Shown here: positions 1 to 7,841 of the stretch, in pieces
Layout: each line of letters starts with the position of its first letter
How positions within the stretch are numbered: the first letter of the stretch is position 1
DNA from: Pseudofrankia inefficax
Lineage (GTDB): Bacteria > Actinomycetota > Actinomycetes > Frankiales > Frankiaceae
Reading direction: 5' to 3'
Length of the DNA: 64,000 nt
Assembly (NCBI RefSeq): GCF_000166135.1
Contig: NC_014666.1
Location: 6,758,001-6,822,000 of the forward strand
Notes under the pieces: model-generated
The model's input: the letters and a program-made list of their open reading frames with translations, nothing else
Databases searched by the model: none
What the model was told of the DNA's origin: nothing
Made by a program: the position numbers and the translations under genes

Positions 1-1032
1 ACGTGGGTCATGGACGGGCACCCGCTGGGCCGGTTCAGCCCGGGCGGGGTGATCGGCCGCGACGGGACGAAGGAAGAAGCCGACAAGGCCCTGTTCCACT
101 GGACGCACGACCAGATCCACGTCGGGGCCTACGACCCCGCGGTCCGCATCGGCGTCCTGGACGAGCTCGGCATCGACGCACAGATCATCTTCCCCAGCAC
201 GATCGGCCTCGGTGGCCAGGACCTGGGACTCGTCGACGACCCGGCGCTGACCCGGCTGACGATCGAGATCTACAACGACGCCATGGCCGAGATCCAGGCG
301 GAGTCGGGCAACCGCCTGCTGCCGCTCCCGCTGATGCCGGCCTGGGACATCGACCTGTGCGTCACCGAGGCGAGGCGGGTGGCCGCGCTCGGTGCCCGCG
401 GCGTGAACATGACGTCGGACCCGCAGGACCTCGGCTCCCCCGACCTCGCGGACCCGGCCTGGGACCCGTTCTGGGCGGCCGTGTCCGAGCTGAGGCTCCC
501 GGTACATTTCCACATCGGCGCCTCCGTCACCGGAATGACGTTCTACGGCAAGTACCCGTGGCCGTCGCACGCGGCCAACACCCGGCTCGCCATCGGCGGC
601 ACCCTGCTGTTCATCGGCAATGCCCGCGTCGTGACGAACCTGATTCTCTCCGGCATTTTCGACCGCTACCCGGAGCTTCAGACGGTTTCGGTCGAAAGCG
701 GTGTCGGCTGGATTCCTTTTATTCTCGAGACGCTTGACTACGAGATGAACGAGAACGCCCCCCGCGAGCTGGCCGCGATGAAGAAGCTGCCCTCGGAGTA
801 CTTCAGGAGCAACATCTACGCGACGTTCTGGTTCGAGAAGAACCAGGGCAAGCTGCCGGCACTCGTCGAGGCCGTCGGCGCGGACCGGATCCTGTTCGAG
901 ACCGACTTCCCGCACCCGACCTGCCTCTACCCGCACCCGCTGGAGACAGTCGAGGAGAAGATGGCGACGCTCTCGCCGGAGGTCCGCGCCAAGATTCTGG
1001 GCGAGAACGCCCGCAAGCTCTACCGCCTGTAG
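1..1032 (+). CDS. Amidohydrolase-2 family hydrolase (5' end outside window)
   Basis: Predicted metal-dependent hydrolase or decarboxylase of the amidohydrolase-2 (ACMSD-like) TIM-barrel superfamily; substrate unknown. The frame is open from base 1 and the first ATG (base 10) already leads into mid-domain sequence, so the usual N-terminal D-x-H metal motif lies outside the window and this is a 5' partial gene. Visible family marks are HFH at codons 169-171, a GVGWIPF stretch, and TDFPHP near codons 301-306 with the conserved catalytic/metal Asp. Full-length relatives lie at 41067-42350 and 55269-56342. The TAG stop is followed by a strong hairpin (1099-1147). The family is secure; the reaction is not. 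Confidence 0.85.
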   Translation, partial: TWVMDGHPLGRFSPGGVIGRDGTKEEADKALFHWTHDQIHVGAYDPAVRIGVLDELGIDAQIIFPSTIGLGGQDLGLVDDPALTRLTIEIYNDAMAEIQAESGNRLLPLPLMPAWDIDLCVTEARRVAALGARGVNMTSDPQDLGSPDLADPAWDPFWAAVSELRLPVHFHIGASVTGMTFYGKYPWPSHAANTRLAIGGTLLFIGNARVVTNLILSGIFDRYPELQTVSVESGVGWIPFILETLDYEMNENAPRELAAMKKLPSEYFRSNIYATFWFEKNQGKLPALVEAVGADRILFETDFPHPTCLYPHPLETVEEKMATLSPEVRAKILGENARKLYRL

Positions 1033-1098
1033 CCGGCAGGCCGAGGCGTCGACAAGCCGCGACGCCGGCAGGCGGATCCTCGGCGGCCTCCCGGATAT

Positions 1099-1147
1099 GC
1101 CCAGCTCAGGTGTCGGGGCTTCCGAGCTCCCCGACACCTGAGTGGGC
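1099..1147. terminator. Bidirectional hairpin terminator between convergent genes
   Basis: A perfect 14-bp stem (1105-1118 with 1129-1142, sequence CTCAGGTGTCGGGG and its complement) around a 10-nt loop, extended by GCCCA/TGGGC with a one-base bulge. It sits between the convergent amidohydrolase and thioesterase genes. There is no long U tract, as is common for actinobacterial terminators, so termination is inferred. Confidence 0.75.
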
Positions 1148-1182
1148 GTTCACCAACCGTTCTTTCGGGCCCGGTGGGCCGG

Positions 1183-2052
1183 CTAGAAACTTCTCGTGAC
1201 CGCCCGGACGGCATGCCTTCCGTCGGCGCCCGCGTCCCGGACCTCGACCGTCGTCATCCCGCCGTGGGCCGTCGCCGTCGCCACGGCCGGCCCGATTCGG
1301 ACCGGCCGCAGATAACGCAACGTGATTGATGCCAGCGGCACGCCCGGGTTCAGCGACAGTGCAGCCTGCTCGACCGCGAGCGCGATCAGCCCGCCGTTGA
1401 CGGTGTTCGACGAGTTCAGTCCGTGCACGGTCCGGTAGACGGCCGCGACACCGGGCTCCCTGAGCTCGCAGCCGACGTGCTCGGCGAGGCTCGTCAGCAG
1501 CGGCGGGCGCGGCGGGGCCTCGTCCGGGTCCTCCCAGACGATCGGCGGCATCACGAGCGACGGATCACCCGCCGCCATGAAAGCGGCCGCTCCCACGCCG
1601 AGGAGCTCACCCGCGTCGTCGGTGAACTCCACGCCGAGGACGACGACGGAACGCCCGGTCTTGATCACCCGCCCGGTCGCGTTGATCTGGCTGGTCGGCC
1701 GGGGCGGGACGGTGAGCTGCACGTCCAGGTCGAGGGTGACCGGCACCCGCGGCGCGAGCTCGCCGACCGCCAGCCGACCGCCGATGACATCGGTCCAGAC
1801 CACGAGCGGGGCGAGCTGGACGGTGCCCGTCCCCGGCACGCACATTCCGGGCGAGACCGGGCAGGAGCCGCGCAGCTCGTCGCCGACCCTGCGCGTCGCC
1901 ATCATGATCGGGCCGAGGGCGTGTCCGTCCCGCGCGCTGTGGCGGACCTGGCGGGCGTTGGGGATGCCCGGCACGTCGACCGTCTCGATCTCGAGCGACG
2001 GAACGGCGCCCGGCCCGGGAACGCCGTCGAGAACCTCGCCTGGCTCGCTCAA
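1183..2052 (-). CDS. Double-hotdog acyl-CoA thioesterase-like protein (289 aa)
   Basis: Resembles PaaI/4HBT-type hotdog thioesterases, with two hotdog halves in one chain: the first around PVSPGMCVPGTGTVQLAPLVV, the second around HGLNSSNTVNGGLIALAVEQAA. It would hydrolyse or bind acyl-CoA in the cytosol; substrate unknown. Translation appears coupled to the upstream SDR: a TTG codon (2052-2050) overlaps the SDR stop, giving TTGA, and the other Val codons nearby are GTT, which are not starts. The next alternative is a GTG at 1974. The SDR and thioesterase therefore form a two-gene unit, probably acting on the same CoA-linked substrate. The start is less certain than the family. Confidence 0.75.
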   Translation of the reverse strand: MSEPGEVLDGVPGPGAVPSLEIETVDVPGIPNARQVRHSARDGHALGPIMMATRRVGDELRGSCPVSPGMCVPGTGTVQLAPLVVWTDVIGGRLAVGELAPRVPVTLDLDVQLTVPPRPTSQINATGRVIKTGRSVVVLGVEFTDDAGELLGVGAAAFMAAGDPSLVMPPIVWEDPDEAPPRPPLLTSLAEHVGCELREPGVAAVYRTVHGLNSSNTVNGGLIALAVEQAALSLNPGVPLASITLRYLRPVRIGPAVATATAHGGMTTVEVRDAGADGRHAVRAVTRSF

Positions 2053-2876
2053 AACTTGCCCAGCAGGTAGTGGACCGCGCCGGTGTCCGCCGGCCAGACC
2101 CCGGTGTTGCCGGCGGCGAAGTGGCCGGCGTCGGTGATCAGGGTGATGCCGCTGATCCCGGCGGCGGCGTCCGAGCACAGGAACACCAGCGGGTAGCCCT
2201 GCTCCAGCGGGGTCGCCGCCTCGATGCCGACCTCGGCGCGGTAGCCGGCGCCGAAGCCGAGCCAGGTCTCGGCATTCGCCCGCGCGAGCGGGGTGTCCGT
2301 GGGCCCGGGGCAGATCGCGTTGATCCGGATGCCACGAGCCAGCAGCGGCATGGCCTGGGTGGCCACGTACGCACAGATCGACTGCTTGCTCCAGACGTAG
2401 TCGGCCCGCTTGCGCTCGATCGCCCACGCCGAGGCCTCGGCGACGTCCTCGATCGCGAGGTAGACCTTCAGGTCGTCCAGGTTCTTCTCCCAGCCGAGCC
2501 CGGCGGCCGACGAGATGAAGCCGATGGCCGAGCCACGCGGCAGCGCGTCCGCGGCGAGCAGCCGCTCCAACAGGTACTTGTGGCCGAGGAAGTTGGTCTT
2601 CTCGATGCCCTCGGTCCCGTCGGCGACGCCGGCGGCGCACAGCACCACGTGGAACGGCGCCCCGGCGGCCGCGAGCGCCGCGTCGATGGACGCCGTGTCG
2701 CGCAGGTCGACGTGGACGGCCTTGGCGCCGACCGTGGTGATCTCCGCGATGTCCAGGACGGTCACCTCGGCACCGAGGCCCAGCGCGACCTCGGCGGCGG
2801 CGGCGCCCATGCCGGTCGCCCCACCCACTACTAACACTCGCTTGCCGTCGAGCCGGAACGCGTCGAACAGCGACAT
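2049..2876 (-). CDS. SDR oxidoreductase, 3-alpha-HSD/carbonyl-reductase-like
   Basis: NAD(P)-dependent short-chain dehydrogenase of 275 aa. The cofactor motif GGATGMG is at residues 18-24, the catalytic Ser in FISSAAG is at 122/123, and Tyr160-x3-Lys164 follows. The Ser-to-Tyr spacing is about 37 residues rather than the usual 12-13, meaning a roughly 25-residue insert before the active-site Tyr; such an insert is known from bacterial 3-alpha-hydroxysteroid dehydrogenase/carbonyl reductase, so a bulky cyclic alcohol or ketone substrate is plausible. It is first in an operon with the thioesterase. Divergent from the TetR gene at 3155, with palindromes in the shared promoter region. Confidence 0.87.
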   Translation of the reverse strand: MSLFDAFRLDGKRVLVVGGATGMGAAAAEVALGLGAEVTVLDIAEITTVGAKAVHVDLRDTASIDAALAAAGAPFHVVLCAAGVADGTEGIEKTNFLGHKYLLERLLAADALPRGSAIGFISSAAGLGWEKNLDDLKVYLAIEDVAEASAWAIERKRADYVWSKQSICAYVATQAMPLLARGIRINAICPGPTDTPLARANAETWLGFGAGYRAEVGIEAATPLEQGYPLVFLCSDAAAGISGITLITDAGHFAAGNTGVWPADTGAVHYLLGKF

Positions 2877-3069
2877 ATCGATCTCCCTGAGCCAGGTGAC
2901 GCCGATGCGGAAGGCCGACCACGGCGCGGGACCACGATGACACCGCGTGGCGAGGCCGGTGGCGGGCCGCGCTCGGGCCGGGTCCGCGGCCGGCCGAGGG
3001 GCCCTGTAACACTTGAGGCAAGATCGGCCTGGTGCCGCGGGCTCTGGTACCCGACACGCTTTGCCAATT

Positions 3070-3085
3070 TTAACGTCGACGTCAA
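3070..3085. promoter_or_regulatory. Operator-like palindrome TTAAC-N6-GTCAA
   Basis: TTAACGTCGACGTCAA lies in the SDR/TetR divergent region. Similar 16-mers, each with a GTCAA half and its partner 6 bp away, occur at 4226-4241 and 54297-54312, both also upstream of minus-strand genes; on the minus strand all three contain TTGACGTCG. Probable binding site for a dimeric repressor, possibly the TetR encoded at 3155. It may also include a -35-like TTGAC. Confidence 0.5.
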
Positions 3086-3094
3086 TGACAATCC

Positions 3095-3114
3095 ACCGGT
3101 AGACTTACCGGTAA
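3095..3114. promoter_or_regulatory. ACCGGTA direct repeat with TTACCGGTAA palindrome
   Basis: ACCGGTA occurs at 3095-3101 and 3107-3113; the second copy is embedded in the perfect 10-bp palindrome TTACCGGTAA (3105-3114). It lies about 40 bases upstream of the TetR start, a typical position for autoregulation. Function inferred from location only. Confidence 0.45.
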
Positions 3115-3154
3115 ACATCGGTGTCGATCGGAGGACCATTCGTGGAAGGCTGCC

Positions 3155-3859
3155 GTGGCGTCCACGGATAATGTGTCCCCGCCCGCGCCGGTGCCCGGCG
3201 CCCGGTCGGAGGGGCGAGACAAGGCGAGCGGGCCGCGTTCCCGCAAGGGCGCCGCTACCAGAGCGCGGCTGGTGCAGGCCGCGAAGGCCGTCTTCGAGGA
3301 GGACGGTTTCCTGGACGCCCGGATCTCCGACATCGCCGAGCACGCCGGGCTGTCACACGGGTCGTTCTACCATTACTTCGACTCGAAGGAACAGATCTTC
3401 CGCGAGGTCGCCATGGCAGTGGGCGACCTTCTCCAGCAGCCGATGTACACCTCGGTGTTCAACGGGCCCTCCGCCAGGACGCCGGCCGCGACGATCCGGC
3501 ACGTGGCCACGCAGTTCCTGGCCAGCTACCGGGACGAGGCCCGGATCATCGGCGTCATCGAGATGGTCTCGCGATACGACCCGGAACTGACCAGTATCCG
3601 GTTCGAATACCAGGAGGCCGACCGTATCCGCGCCGCCAAGGCCGTGCGCCGGATGCAACAGCAGGGCTGGGCCGACCCGAGCATCATCCCCGAGGTGGCG
3701 CTGGCGGCGATGAGCGCGATGATGAACCGCTTCGCCGAGATGTGGTTTGTGCAGAAGCTGTTCGAGTTTGATTTCGACGACGGGGTCGAACAACTCGTCC
3801 GTCTTTGCCTGAACGCTCTCCAGCTGGAGGATCCAGCAGTCGACCCGAACGGGCGCTGA
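3155..3859 (+). CDS. TetR-family transcriptional regulator
   Basis: 234-aa TetR-type repressor. The N-terminal helix-turn-helix spans about residues 32-80 (TRARLVQAAKAVFEEDGF, then ISDIAEHAGLSHGSFYHYF), and the all-helical ligand domain follows. Start is GTG 3155 with GGAAGG five bases upstream; the N-terminal 30 residues are a charged, Pro-rich extension. Divergent from the SDR/thioesterase pair and separated from it by palindromes (3070-3114), so it probably represses that pair and itself. Ligand unknown; acyl-CoA or a steroid-like compound would fit the neighbours. The gene end overlaps a terminator stem. Confidence 0.88.
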   Translation: MASTDNVSPPAPVPGARSEGRDKASGPRSRKGAATRARLVQAAKAVFEEDGFLDARISDIAEHAGLSHGSFYHYFDSKEQIFREVAMAVGDLLQQPMYTSVFNGPSARTPAATIRHVATQFLASYRDEARIIGVIEMVSRYDPELTSIRFEYQEADRIRAAKAVRRMQQQGWADPSIIPEVALAAMSAMMNRFAEMWFVQKLFEFDFDDGVEQLVRLCLNALQLEDPAVDPNGR

Positions 3860-3887
3860 GCGCTTCCAGCCGCTCGGCGCCCGTTTT
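3851..3887 (+). terminator. Intrinsic terminator of the TetR gene
   Basis: GGGCGCTGAGCG (3851-3862) pairs with CGCTCGGCGCCC (3871-3882), 11 of 12 positions, around an 8-nt loop, and is followed by TTTT at 3884-3887. The left arm lies inside the last codons of the TetR gene. Confidence 0.75.
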
Positions 3888-3894
3888 CGGGCGA

Positions 3895-3920
3895 CCGTCG
3901 TTTCAGTCCGTCGTTTCAGT
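3895..3920. repeat. Perfect 13-bp tandem duplication
   Basis: CCGTCGTTTCAGT is repeated twice head to tail (3895-3907, 3908-3920). The second copy contains the stop codon of the small minus-strand gene at 3916; the first gives a spare, identical stop context. Looks like a recent slippage event. Confidence 0.8.
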
Positions 3921-4164
3921 CCGAGGACGGAAGCGGCTTGGCCTGGGCGAGAGACATCGGCTCGCCGTGGCAGACGGGCTCGGCGGCACCGGCCTTGGCG
4001 ACGAGGACCTGGGCCTCGCACACGGCGCAGGTGTAGCGCTTGCCCAGCGCGGCCGGGCCGCCCGGGCGCAGTTCGAGGCTTGACTCCGCGGTGACCCGGA
4101 CGACGACCGCCTCCACGCCAGTCGCCTCGTCCTTCAGCCGGGCGCCGGCCTTCAGGGCTGTCAT
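3916..4164 (-). CDS. Small Cys-containing protein, 82 aa (paralogue of 54894-55211)
   Basis: Function unknown. It starts MTALKAGARL and ends LPSSD, and contains a module reading CAVCEAQVLVAKAG...CHGEPM: a C-x2-C pair plus a third Cys, which could bind metal. The second small gene at 54894 has the same first and last residues and a matching CETQVIVVRPG...CGGAPM module, but placed directly after the N-terminus instead of near the C-terminus. Start chosen at 4164 because GGGAGG lies just upstream; a longer start at 4194 has no such site. Lies downstream of the isochorismatase-fold gene on the same strand. Confidence 0.7.
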   Translation of the reverse strand: MTALKAGARLKDEATGVEAVVVRVTAESSLELRPGGPAALGKRYTCAVCEAQVLVAKAGAAEPVCHGEPMSLAQAKPLPSSD

Positions 4165-4225
4165 GTCGTCCTCCCGTCGTCGGTTGTTCACCACGGGGCC
4201 CGCGGCCCTCCCACGCTAGATGGAT

Positions 4226-4241
4226 TTGACACCGACGTCAA
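4226..4241. promoter_or_regulatory. Operator-like palindrome TTGAC-N6-GTCAA
   Basis: TTGACACCGACGTCAA has perfect 5-bp arms and lies about 60 bases upstream of the small minus-strand gene (start 4164). It matches the sites at 3070 and 54297. A regulator site or minus-strand promoter element is inferred. Confidence 0.5.
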
Positions 4242-4307
4242 CATTAGGTTTCGCCGGTGACCGCGCACGGGATGCGAACAATCTGGACCCACGCTACCGA
4301 CTGGCCG

Positions 4308-4943
4308 TCAGTCTGCGGAGGACTTCTCCCAGGCGGCGAGAACGTCGTCGGTGCCCACGATCGTGGCGCACAGCGCCAGCGAGTTGCGCAGCACCAGATC
4401 GGTGTACTCGGTGGGCACGCCGGCGATCGCGTCCCGGACGACCACGACCTGGTAGCCCAGGTTCACCGCGTCGAACACGGCCGCCGGGACGGCGACGTTC
4501 GACGACACCCCGACGATCACCACCGTCCTCGCGCCCAGGTTGGTCAACAGCGCGTCGACATCCGTCCCGGCGATCGGCGAGACGCCATGCAGCCGGACCG
4601 AGACCAGGTCGGAGGGCTCCCGGCCGATCTCGTCGAGGACCTCGACCGCCGGCGTGCCGAGCAGCTGCTTGACCGGCGCCTTGTCGGTGCCGAGGAAGAG
4701 CCGGGCGTTGGTGCTGGAACCGCGGCCGTCCGGCCGGCGCGCCGCGATCGCGTGCAGCACGCCGACGCCCGCGGCCCGGGCGCCGGCGGCCAGCCGGGCC
4801 ACGTTGGCGATCATTCCCGACTCGCGGGCCACCTCGGCGAGGATGGGCAGCGAGCTGGGCGTGCCGATGACGCCGTTCTGGCACTCCTGCGTGAGCAGGA
4901 CGGTGTGCGCCGGCTTCAGTAACGCGGCGAGATCTACCGCCAT
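4308..4943 (-). CDS. Isochorismatase-fold protein lacking the usual catalytic residues
   Basis: 211-aa cysteine-hydrolase/isochorismatase fold: LLTQECQNG at residues 16-24 replaces the family motif with catalytic Asp (D-x-Q-N; Glu20 here), the position of the nucleophilic Cys in G-x-x-T-x-x-C-V is Ala151 (GVSSNVAV), and the Lys position appears to be Arg117. The rest of the fold (FDAVNLGYQVVVVRDAIAG) is intact. It may therefore bind rather than hydrolyse, or use different chemistry; such divergent members exist in actinobacteria. Start at 4943 is preferred over 4997 because GGAGAAGAGG precedes it. Upstream of the small Cys-containing gene at 3916. Confidence 0.8.
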   Translation of the reverse strand: MAVDLAALLKPAHTVLLTQECQNGVIGTPSSLPILAEVARESGMIANVARLAAGARAAGVGVLHAIAARRPDGRGSSTNARLFLGTDKAPVKQLLGTPAVEVLDEIGREPSDLVSVRLHGVSPIAGTDVDALLTNLGARTVVIVGVSSNVAVPAAVFDAVNLGYQVVVVRDAIAGVPTEYTDLVLRNSLALCATIVGTDDVLAAWEKSSAD

Positions 4944-5070
4944 CGTCGGGCCTCTTCTCCGGGTCGCCGGCCGGCTCTCGCTCGTCCGGACCGTCACCTG
5001 TCAGGACTGTCGTCCATCGGGACCGCCAGCCGCCACAACCGTCAGCTCCCACGACCGTCGGTCACGACCT

Positions 5071-5118
5071 GCGGCTGTCACGACCAGCGGCTGTCGTGAT
5101 CCGCGGCTGTCAGGAGGG
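5071..5118. repeat. 16-bp tandem repeat, three units
   Basis: GCGGCTGTC begins units at 5071, 5087 and 5103 (period 16; GCGGCTGTCACGACCA, GCGGCTGTCGTGATCC, GCGGCTGTCAGGAGGG). The last unit contains the stop codon of the SDR gene (5110-5112), so the repeat has grown from its 3' end into the intergenic space. Confidence 0.7.
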
Positions 5119-6033
5119 AGGGAAGCGCATCCCGGGGCCGCGGGTCTCGAAGACGTCCTGCGCCAGCACCTCGCCAAGCTTGGTCGGGTCCCAGCGCTTG
5201 CCGCCCGCCGAGATGACCTTGCGCTCGGTCCAGCCGCGCATCCAGATGATCCTGTCCTCGATCACCCGGATGACCTGGCCGGTCACGTGGTCGGCCTCGT
5301 CGCTGGCGAGCCACGCGACCAGCGGGGAGCTGTTCGCGGGGTCCATGGGGTGGTACTCGCCCTCGGCGACCTCGTCCGGCTCGAACGCCTCGCCCATGCC
5401 CGGGATCGTGGCGGTGATCCGGGTGAGGCCGGACGGGCCCACCGCGTTCACCGTCACGCCGGAGCGCAGCAGCTCCAGCGCGAGCGTCTGGGTGACGGCG
5501 ACGATCGCCGCCTTGGCCGCGGCGTAGCTCGACTGGCCGAAGTTGCCCCCGAGGCCCGCCCCGGAGGTCGTGTTGATGATCCGGCCGCCGACCGGGCCGC
5601 CCTTGGCCTTGGCCGCGGCGCGCCAGTACTTGGCCGCGTGCTGGCAGGTGGCCCAGGTGCCGCGCAGGTGGACCCGGATGACCGCGTCGAAGTCCTCCGG
5701 CGGCATGTTCCAGATCACCGAGTCGCGCACGATGCCGGCGTTGTTCACCAGGACGTCGAGCTTGCCGAACACGTCCACCGCGCGGCCGATCAGCTCACCG
5801 CACTGGTCGAAGTCGCCGACGTCGGCGTAGTCGGCGACCGCGATGCCGCCGCGCTTCTCGATGAGCGCGACGGTCTCGTCGGCGGCGCGGCCCTGGCCCT
5901 CACCGCGCAGCGTGCCGCCCAGGTCGTTCACGACGACCTTCGCGCCCTGCTTCGCCAGTTCGAGGGCGTGGCCCCGGCCGATGCCGTGCCCGGCTCCGGT
6001 GACGATCGCGACCTTGCCGTCGAGCAGCCCCAT
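5110..6033 (-). CDS. SDR resembling peroxisomal-type 17-beta-HSD4 / (3R)-hydroxyacyl-CoA dehydrogenase
   Basis: 307-aa SDR: TGAGHGIG at residues 12-19, VVNDLGG after the second strand, NNAG in strand 4 and YAAAK as the catalytic Tyr/Lys. The VNDLGGTLRGEG stretch and the 300-residue length with a C-terminal extension (RIIWMRGWTERKVISAGGKRW) are typical of HSD17B4/Fox2-like SDRs, which oxidise (3R)-hydroxyacyl-CoA or 17-beta-hydroxysteroids. Start ATG 6033 follows GAGGTG; an upstream in-frame ATG at 6081 only adds a non-conserved leader. Transcribed towards the isochorismatase-fold gene. An AT-rich motif upstream (6143-6163) recurs elsewhere. Confidence 0.88.
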   Translation of the reverse strand: MGLLDGKVAIVTGAGHGIGRGHALELAKQGAKVVVNDLGGTLRGEGQGRAADETVALIEKRGGIAVADYADVGDFDQCGELIGRAVDVFGKLDVLVNNAGIVRDSVIWNMPPEDFDAVIRVHLRGTWATCQHAAKYWRAAAKAKGGPVGGRIINTTSGAGLGGNFGQSSYAAAKAAIVAVTQTLALELLRSGVTVNAVGPSGLTRITATIPGMGEAFEPDEVAEGEYHPMDPANSSPLVAWLASDEADHVTGQVIRVIEDRIIWMRGWTERKVISAGGKRWDPTKLGEVLAQDVFETRGPGMRFPPS

Positions 6034-6142
6034 GCCCAGCACCTCGGTTTCGTTCCATGACTTCGCAGACTGAGTTCGCACTTCGACTGCCTGACGCGAC
6101 CGCGTCGGGCCACCGCACGCAGGTACGGCTACGTTCAGCTAC

Positions 6143-6163
6143 TAGATTGTATAAAATATCATG
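6143..6163 (-). promoter_or_regulatory. AT-rich promoter/operator motif (TAGATTGTATA)
   Basis: An AT-rich island beginning TAGATTGTATAAAATAT in otherwise 70% GC DNA, 110 bases upstream of the SDR start at 6033. TTGTATAAAA matches 9 of 10 bases of the TTGTATACAA palindrome seen with many GntR/FCD regulators. Related islands occur at 43819-43842 and 60135-60153. Confidence 0.4.
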
Positions 6164-6219
6164 ATGCACCGTTGGGTGCCCCCAAACGCCGGACCACGGC
6201 CGCGTGGAGTCCGTCGCAC

Positions 6220-7479
6220 TCAGGCCCGGCCGAACGCGCCGGCCGCGCGCAGCTCGGCGACCTTCGCCTCGTCATAGCCGAGAACCCCGGCGAGGATCTC
6301 GGCCGCGTGCTCTCCCGGCTTCGGCGCCCGGCCGCGCGGCCGGGGGTTGCTCCCGTCGAACCGCACCGGGAACGGCAGCTCGTCGATACCGAAGGTCTCG
6401 GCCGGCAGCCAGGGCAGCCGATCGGCGAACTGCGGGTCCTCGACGATCGACTTCGGGGTGTTGACCGGCGCGATCGTGGTGTCGTGCTCGCCGGCGAACC
6501 GGATCCACTCGGCGGTCGTCCTCGTCGCGAAGATCTCGGTGAGCTCGGCGCGGGTCGCCAGGTCGCCGCGGGCGTGGTCGGCGAACTCGGCGCCGGGGCG
6601 CCGGTCGTAGAGGTCCATCCGGCCGACGCCGGCGCAGAAGTTCTTCCAGAACTTCCGCTCCGAGGCCATGAACAGGACGTGGCCGTCGGCGGACCGGTAG
6701 ACCTGGTAGCGGACGCCGTCCTCCATGCCGCCGGTGCCCGGGGTCCGCCGCTCGTAGTCGTCCACCGGGTTGCCGGTGACCTCGTCCTCGGGCCGCTCGT
6801 ACGCCCGGTAGGTCTCGCTGCGCAGCCAGTCCATCGCCGCGGCGGCGTCCGCCTGACCGACCTCGACGTGGCTGCCCCGGCCGGTCTCGCGGGCCGCGAG
6901 GATCGCGGCGACGAGCCCGAGCGCGCCGTAGAGCGGGCCGGCATGGATGCCGATCGAGGCGTGCTCCGGCAGGTAGGTGAAGCCGTTCGCGTCGACGGCG
7001 GGCGTCACTACGCCGGCCCAGGTGTCGTAGGCGATGCCGTGGCTCGGCAGGTCCCGGTACGGGCCGCTCGCGCCGTAGCCGGAGATCGAGCACATGACGA
7101 GCCTCGGGTTGAGCTCGCTGAGCGCCGCGAAGCCCAGCCCCCGCCGGTCGAGGGCGCCCGGGCGCATCGCCTCGACGACGGCGTCGGCGCCGCGGACCAG
7201 GTCGCGGAAGACCTCGAGGCCGGCCTCGGTGCGCAGGTCCAGCTCGACCGAGCGCTTGCCGCGGGAGATGTGCCAGTGCAGCAGGGAGACGCCCTCGATG
7301 AACGGCCACACCATCTTGCGGACGTACTCGCCGCCCGGCGGCTCCACCTTGATGACGTCCGCGCCCAGGTCGGCCAGGTGGGTCGTCAACGCGCCGGGTC
7401 CCAGCATCGACACGTCGACGATGCGTACCCCAGCGAGCGGAGCGGTCGCGGACGGCCGGGGGGCGGTCTCGTCGGGCAT
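6220..7479 (-). CDS. CaiB/BaiF (class III) CoA-transferase
   Basis: 419-aa family III CoA-transferase, which moves CoA between carboxylic acids, so it could activate a catabolic intermediate. Seen: N-terminal LAGVRIVDVSMLGPGALTTHLADLGADVIKVEPPGG, then RGKRSVELDLRTEAG and the RPGALDRRGLG stretch, all diagnostic; the conserved catalytic Asp is probably in GQADAAAAMDW. Start ATG 7479 is preferred because GAGGTG lies six bases upstream; ATG 7500 in the same frame has a weaker site. Divergent from the Hsp70-like gene, with two palindromes between them. Downstream is the SDR at 6033, same strand. Confidence 0.88.
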   Translation of the reverse strand: MPDETAPRPSATAPLAGVRIVDVSMLGPGALTTHLADLGADVIKVEPPGGEYVRKMVWPFIEGVSLLHWHISRGKRSVELDLRTEAGLEVFRDLVRGADAVVEAMRPGALDRRGLGFAALSELNPRLVMCSISGYGASGPYRDLPSHGIAYDTWAGVVTPAVDANGFTYLPEHASIGIHAGPLYGALGLVAAILAARETGRGSHVEVGQADAAAAMDWLRSETYRAYERPEDEVTGNPVDDYERRTPGTGGMEDGVRYQVYRSADGHVLFMASERKFWKNFCAGVGRMDLYDRRPGAEFADHARGDLATRAELTEIFATRTTAEWIRFAGEHDTTIAPVNTPKSIVEDPQFADRLPWLPAETFGIDELPFPVRFDGSNPRPRGRAPKPGEHAAEILAGVLGYDEAKVAELRAAGAFGRA

Positions 7480-7576
7480 GGGCGGCACCTCGCTGGTCAT
7501 CGGCGGTTCGTCAGCGTCGGCGTCGGAACCGGCGCGCCTGGAGCGACGCGCTTGGCGCCGCCACGACCGGTCCGAC

Positions 7577-7595
7577 ATTGGATACGTTATCCAAT
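7577..7595. promoter_or_regulatory. Perfect 8-bp inverted repeat ATTGGATA-CGT-TATCCAAT
   Basis: Perfect arms at 7577-7584 and 7588-7595 with a 3-bp centre, about 100 bases upstream of the CoA-transferase start. Size and symmetry fit a dimeric TetR/GntR-type operator. No regulator gene adjoins it directly; the nearest is TetR at 8950. Confidence 0.55.
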
Positions 7596-7689
7596 CCCCG
7601 CGCGACGTGCCCGCGATGCGCCGGACGCCGCCCCGAACGGGTGGTCTCGTCACGCTGCGCTGTAGGACACGCCGAGCCAGGCCGTGCCA

Positions 7690-7708
7690 TGTGGTAGTCA
7701 TGACCACA
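7690..7708. promoter_or_regulatory. Inverted repeat TGTGGT-N7-ACCACA
   Basis: Perfect 6-bp arms around AGTCATG, about 135 bases upstream of the Hsp70-like gene. Possible operator; a 6-bp perfect dyad in 70% GC DNA is only modest evidence. Confidence 0.35.
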
Positions 7709-7841
7709 CTGCCGTCGCTTCCCACACCGGGCCCAGCGTCGGCAGGGGCACACGGGTGCGCGCCCTCGCCACCGCCGCGTTGCCCCGCGCTCGATGCCGT
7801 TCCTCGAACGGGACGGACCTCCCGGGAGGACAAGGCCAAGA

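Larger units (their letters stand above)
7480..7841. other. Divergent intergenic region, 362 bp
   Basis: No supported gene. It holds the promoter region for the CoA-transferase (minus) and the Hsp70-like ATPase (plus) and two operator-like palindromes listed separately (7577-7595, 7690-7708). Open frames here have no convincing start or family resemblance. Confidence 0.6.

Noticed and set aside
1183-3057. One 624-aa protein spanning the thioesterase and SDR region
   Set aside because: The upper part is out of frame with the clear SDR; the real thioesterase begins at the TTG overlapping the SDR stop.
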